Below, in pieces: positions 58,407 to 58,946 of a stretch of DNA of 58,946 bases; positions within the stretch are counted from its first letter, which is position 1; each line of letters starts with the position of its first letter. The DNA lies in assembly GCA_048594375.1 (NCBI GenBank), contig JBMDXK010000026.1, positions 1-58,946 on the forward strand, given 5' to 3'. Position numbers and translations under genes: made by a program. This DNA is from JBMDXK01 sp048594375 (GTDB lineage: Bacteria > Pseudomonadota > Alphaproteobacteria > Rhizobiales > Methylopilaceae). The notes below the pieces were generated by a model that saw nothing but the letters and a program-made list of their open reading frames with translations, was not told the origin of the DNA and made no database searches.

Positions 58407-58946
58407 TCATTTCTTTTTTTGATTATTTACATATTGTCGTCTTCTGACAATACCACTGGCGCCTTCTTTAGGATTTAACTTGTATCTACCTGTGTTCGTC
58501 TTTCTATAAGGCATTTCTTCATTAAGGTTCTCTTGTGTGACAGGTCTACCAGTATCTTTCATTACATACTGCGTCTCACCTTGCAGACCGAGAAGGTTTG
58601 CTAGAATTTGTGTGTCATAAGTATAGGAATCCATCAAAACAGCTTTATCTCTTTTATATAGCGCTGGAGTATCTCTTTCCCTTATATTGTCTCTTTGCCT
58701 GGCAGTTCTACCATCCTTTAAAGCTATACTCTGCCCTCCCTTTACTCTTTTTAAAGGATTTTGTGGATGGATCATTTCCCATGTAACATCTGTAAAATTA
58801 TCTGGTGTTATCGGACGCTTAGAATGTATTGCGCTTAACCTCTTGCTAAGAATTTTAATATCTTCTTGAGTCCATGCCCTAGGATAAGTAAATGAGTCAG
58901 TGCCTTGCTGTTGAAGGATGCTCGCGGCAGAGCCTGAATTCAAATC
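58407..58946 (-). CDS. Incomplete unknown gene at window edge
   Basis: The minus-strand frame is open to the right edge, so the start lies outside the window; at least 179 residues are visible. The product is basic and hydrophilic (PRAWTQEDIKILSKRLSA, SIALKDGRTARQRDN, then RRQYVNNQKKK at the C-terminus). It is A+T-rich relative to dgt and has no recognised domain. Its character resembles the other lineage-specific proteins (41147 and 49518). Confidence 0.6.
   Translation of the reverse strand, partial: DLNSGSAASILQQQGTDSFTYPRAWTQEDIKILSKRLSAIHSKRPITPDNFTDVTWEMIHPQNPLKRVKGGQSIALKDGRTARQRDNIRERDTPALYKRDKAVLMDSYTYDTQILANLLGLQGETQYVMKDTGRPVTQENLNEEMPYRKTNTGRYKLNPKEGASGIVRRRQYVNNQKKK

Overview
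The window joins a chromosomal stretch of an alphaproteobacterium (about 34.1-58.9 kb) to most of a lambda-like siphophage prophage (1-34.0 kb). The core order dgt-argS-SPOR protein-nagZ-scpA-scpB-tatA-tatB-tatC-serS-pcm-nlpD-like is the order seen in Rhizobiales (Hyphomicrobiales). The moderate base composition and several lineage-specific P/Q-rich and coiled-coil proteins would fit a host-associated member. I cannot name the genus from the sequence alone.

Prophage. A tyrosine integrase (32964-33986) faces a tRNA-Ser(UGA) gene (34070-34159), the probable attachment site; the other prophage end lies beyond base 1. From right to left: integrase, AlpA-like excisionase, HNH-like protein, Rha/ANT antirepressor, a degenerate DnaQ-like protein, a RecT-type annealing protein and a RecE-type nuclease, a repeat protein, a small methyltransferase and small unknowns, all rightward (25.4-34.0 kb). 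Next come a CI-type S24 repressor (23458-24156) and a divergent Cro-like gene (23163-23363). A leftward early operon follows (16.5-22.8 kb) with Rmf-like, RuvC-like, winged-helix, primase-like, DnaB-like and DUF6362-like genes. A structured leader and a XRE regulator (15.4-15.8 kb) precede the leftward late genes: terS, terL, portal, protease/scaffold, decoration protein, DUF2184-type capsid, connectors, tail terminator, tail tube and tail assembly chaperone. ATAC-N5-GTAT operator-like sites occur at the CI/Cro switch and at the rightward rec promoter, so one repressor may control both.

Cargo. About 4 kb (1870-5880) interrupts the tail genes between the tail terminator and the tail-tube gene. 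It is bounded by hairpin terminators and holds an AT-rich two-gene unit (a 308-aa soluble protein overlapping a four-helix membrane protein), a ribbon-helix-helix regulator opposite an antirepressor-like gene, a 55-aa ORF, and two divergent genes that share one CATG for both start codons. The portal protein carries a C-terminal 2H-phosphoesterase domain with two HxT motifs, matching the anti-CBASS protein Acb1. Several intergenic stretches of the prophage hold strong hairpins; some of these would sequester ribosome binding sites.

Chromosome. Right of the tRNA lie a repeat-containing unknown, an ATP12-type chaperone, pssA and psd (phosphatidylethanolamine synthesis), an Atm1-type ABC exporter, a LOG-family hydrolase, a P/Q-rich protein with an internal duplication, an amidase-activator-like LysM/LytM lipoprotein, pcm, serS, tatCBA, an orphan FbpC-type ATPase, a coiled-coil protein, scpBA, nagZ, a SPOR protein, argS, dgt and an incomplete unknown gene. 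A 33-nt intergenic repeat occurs twice (42717 and 54997).
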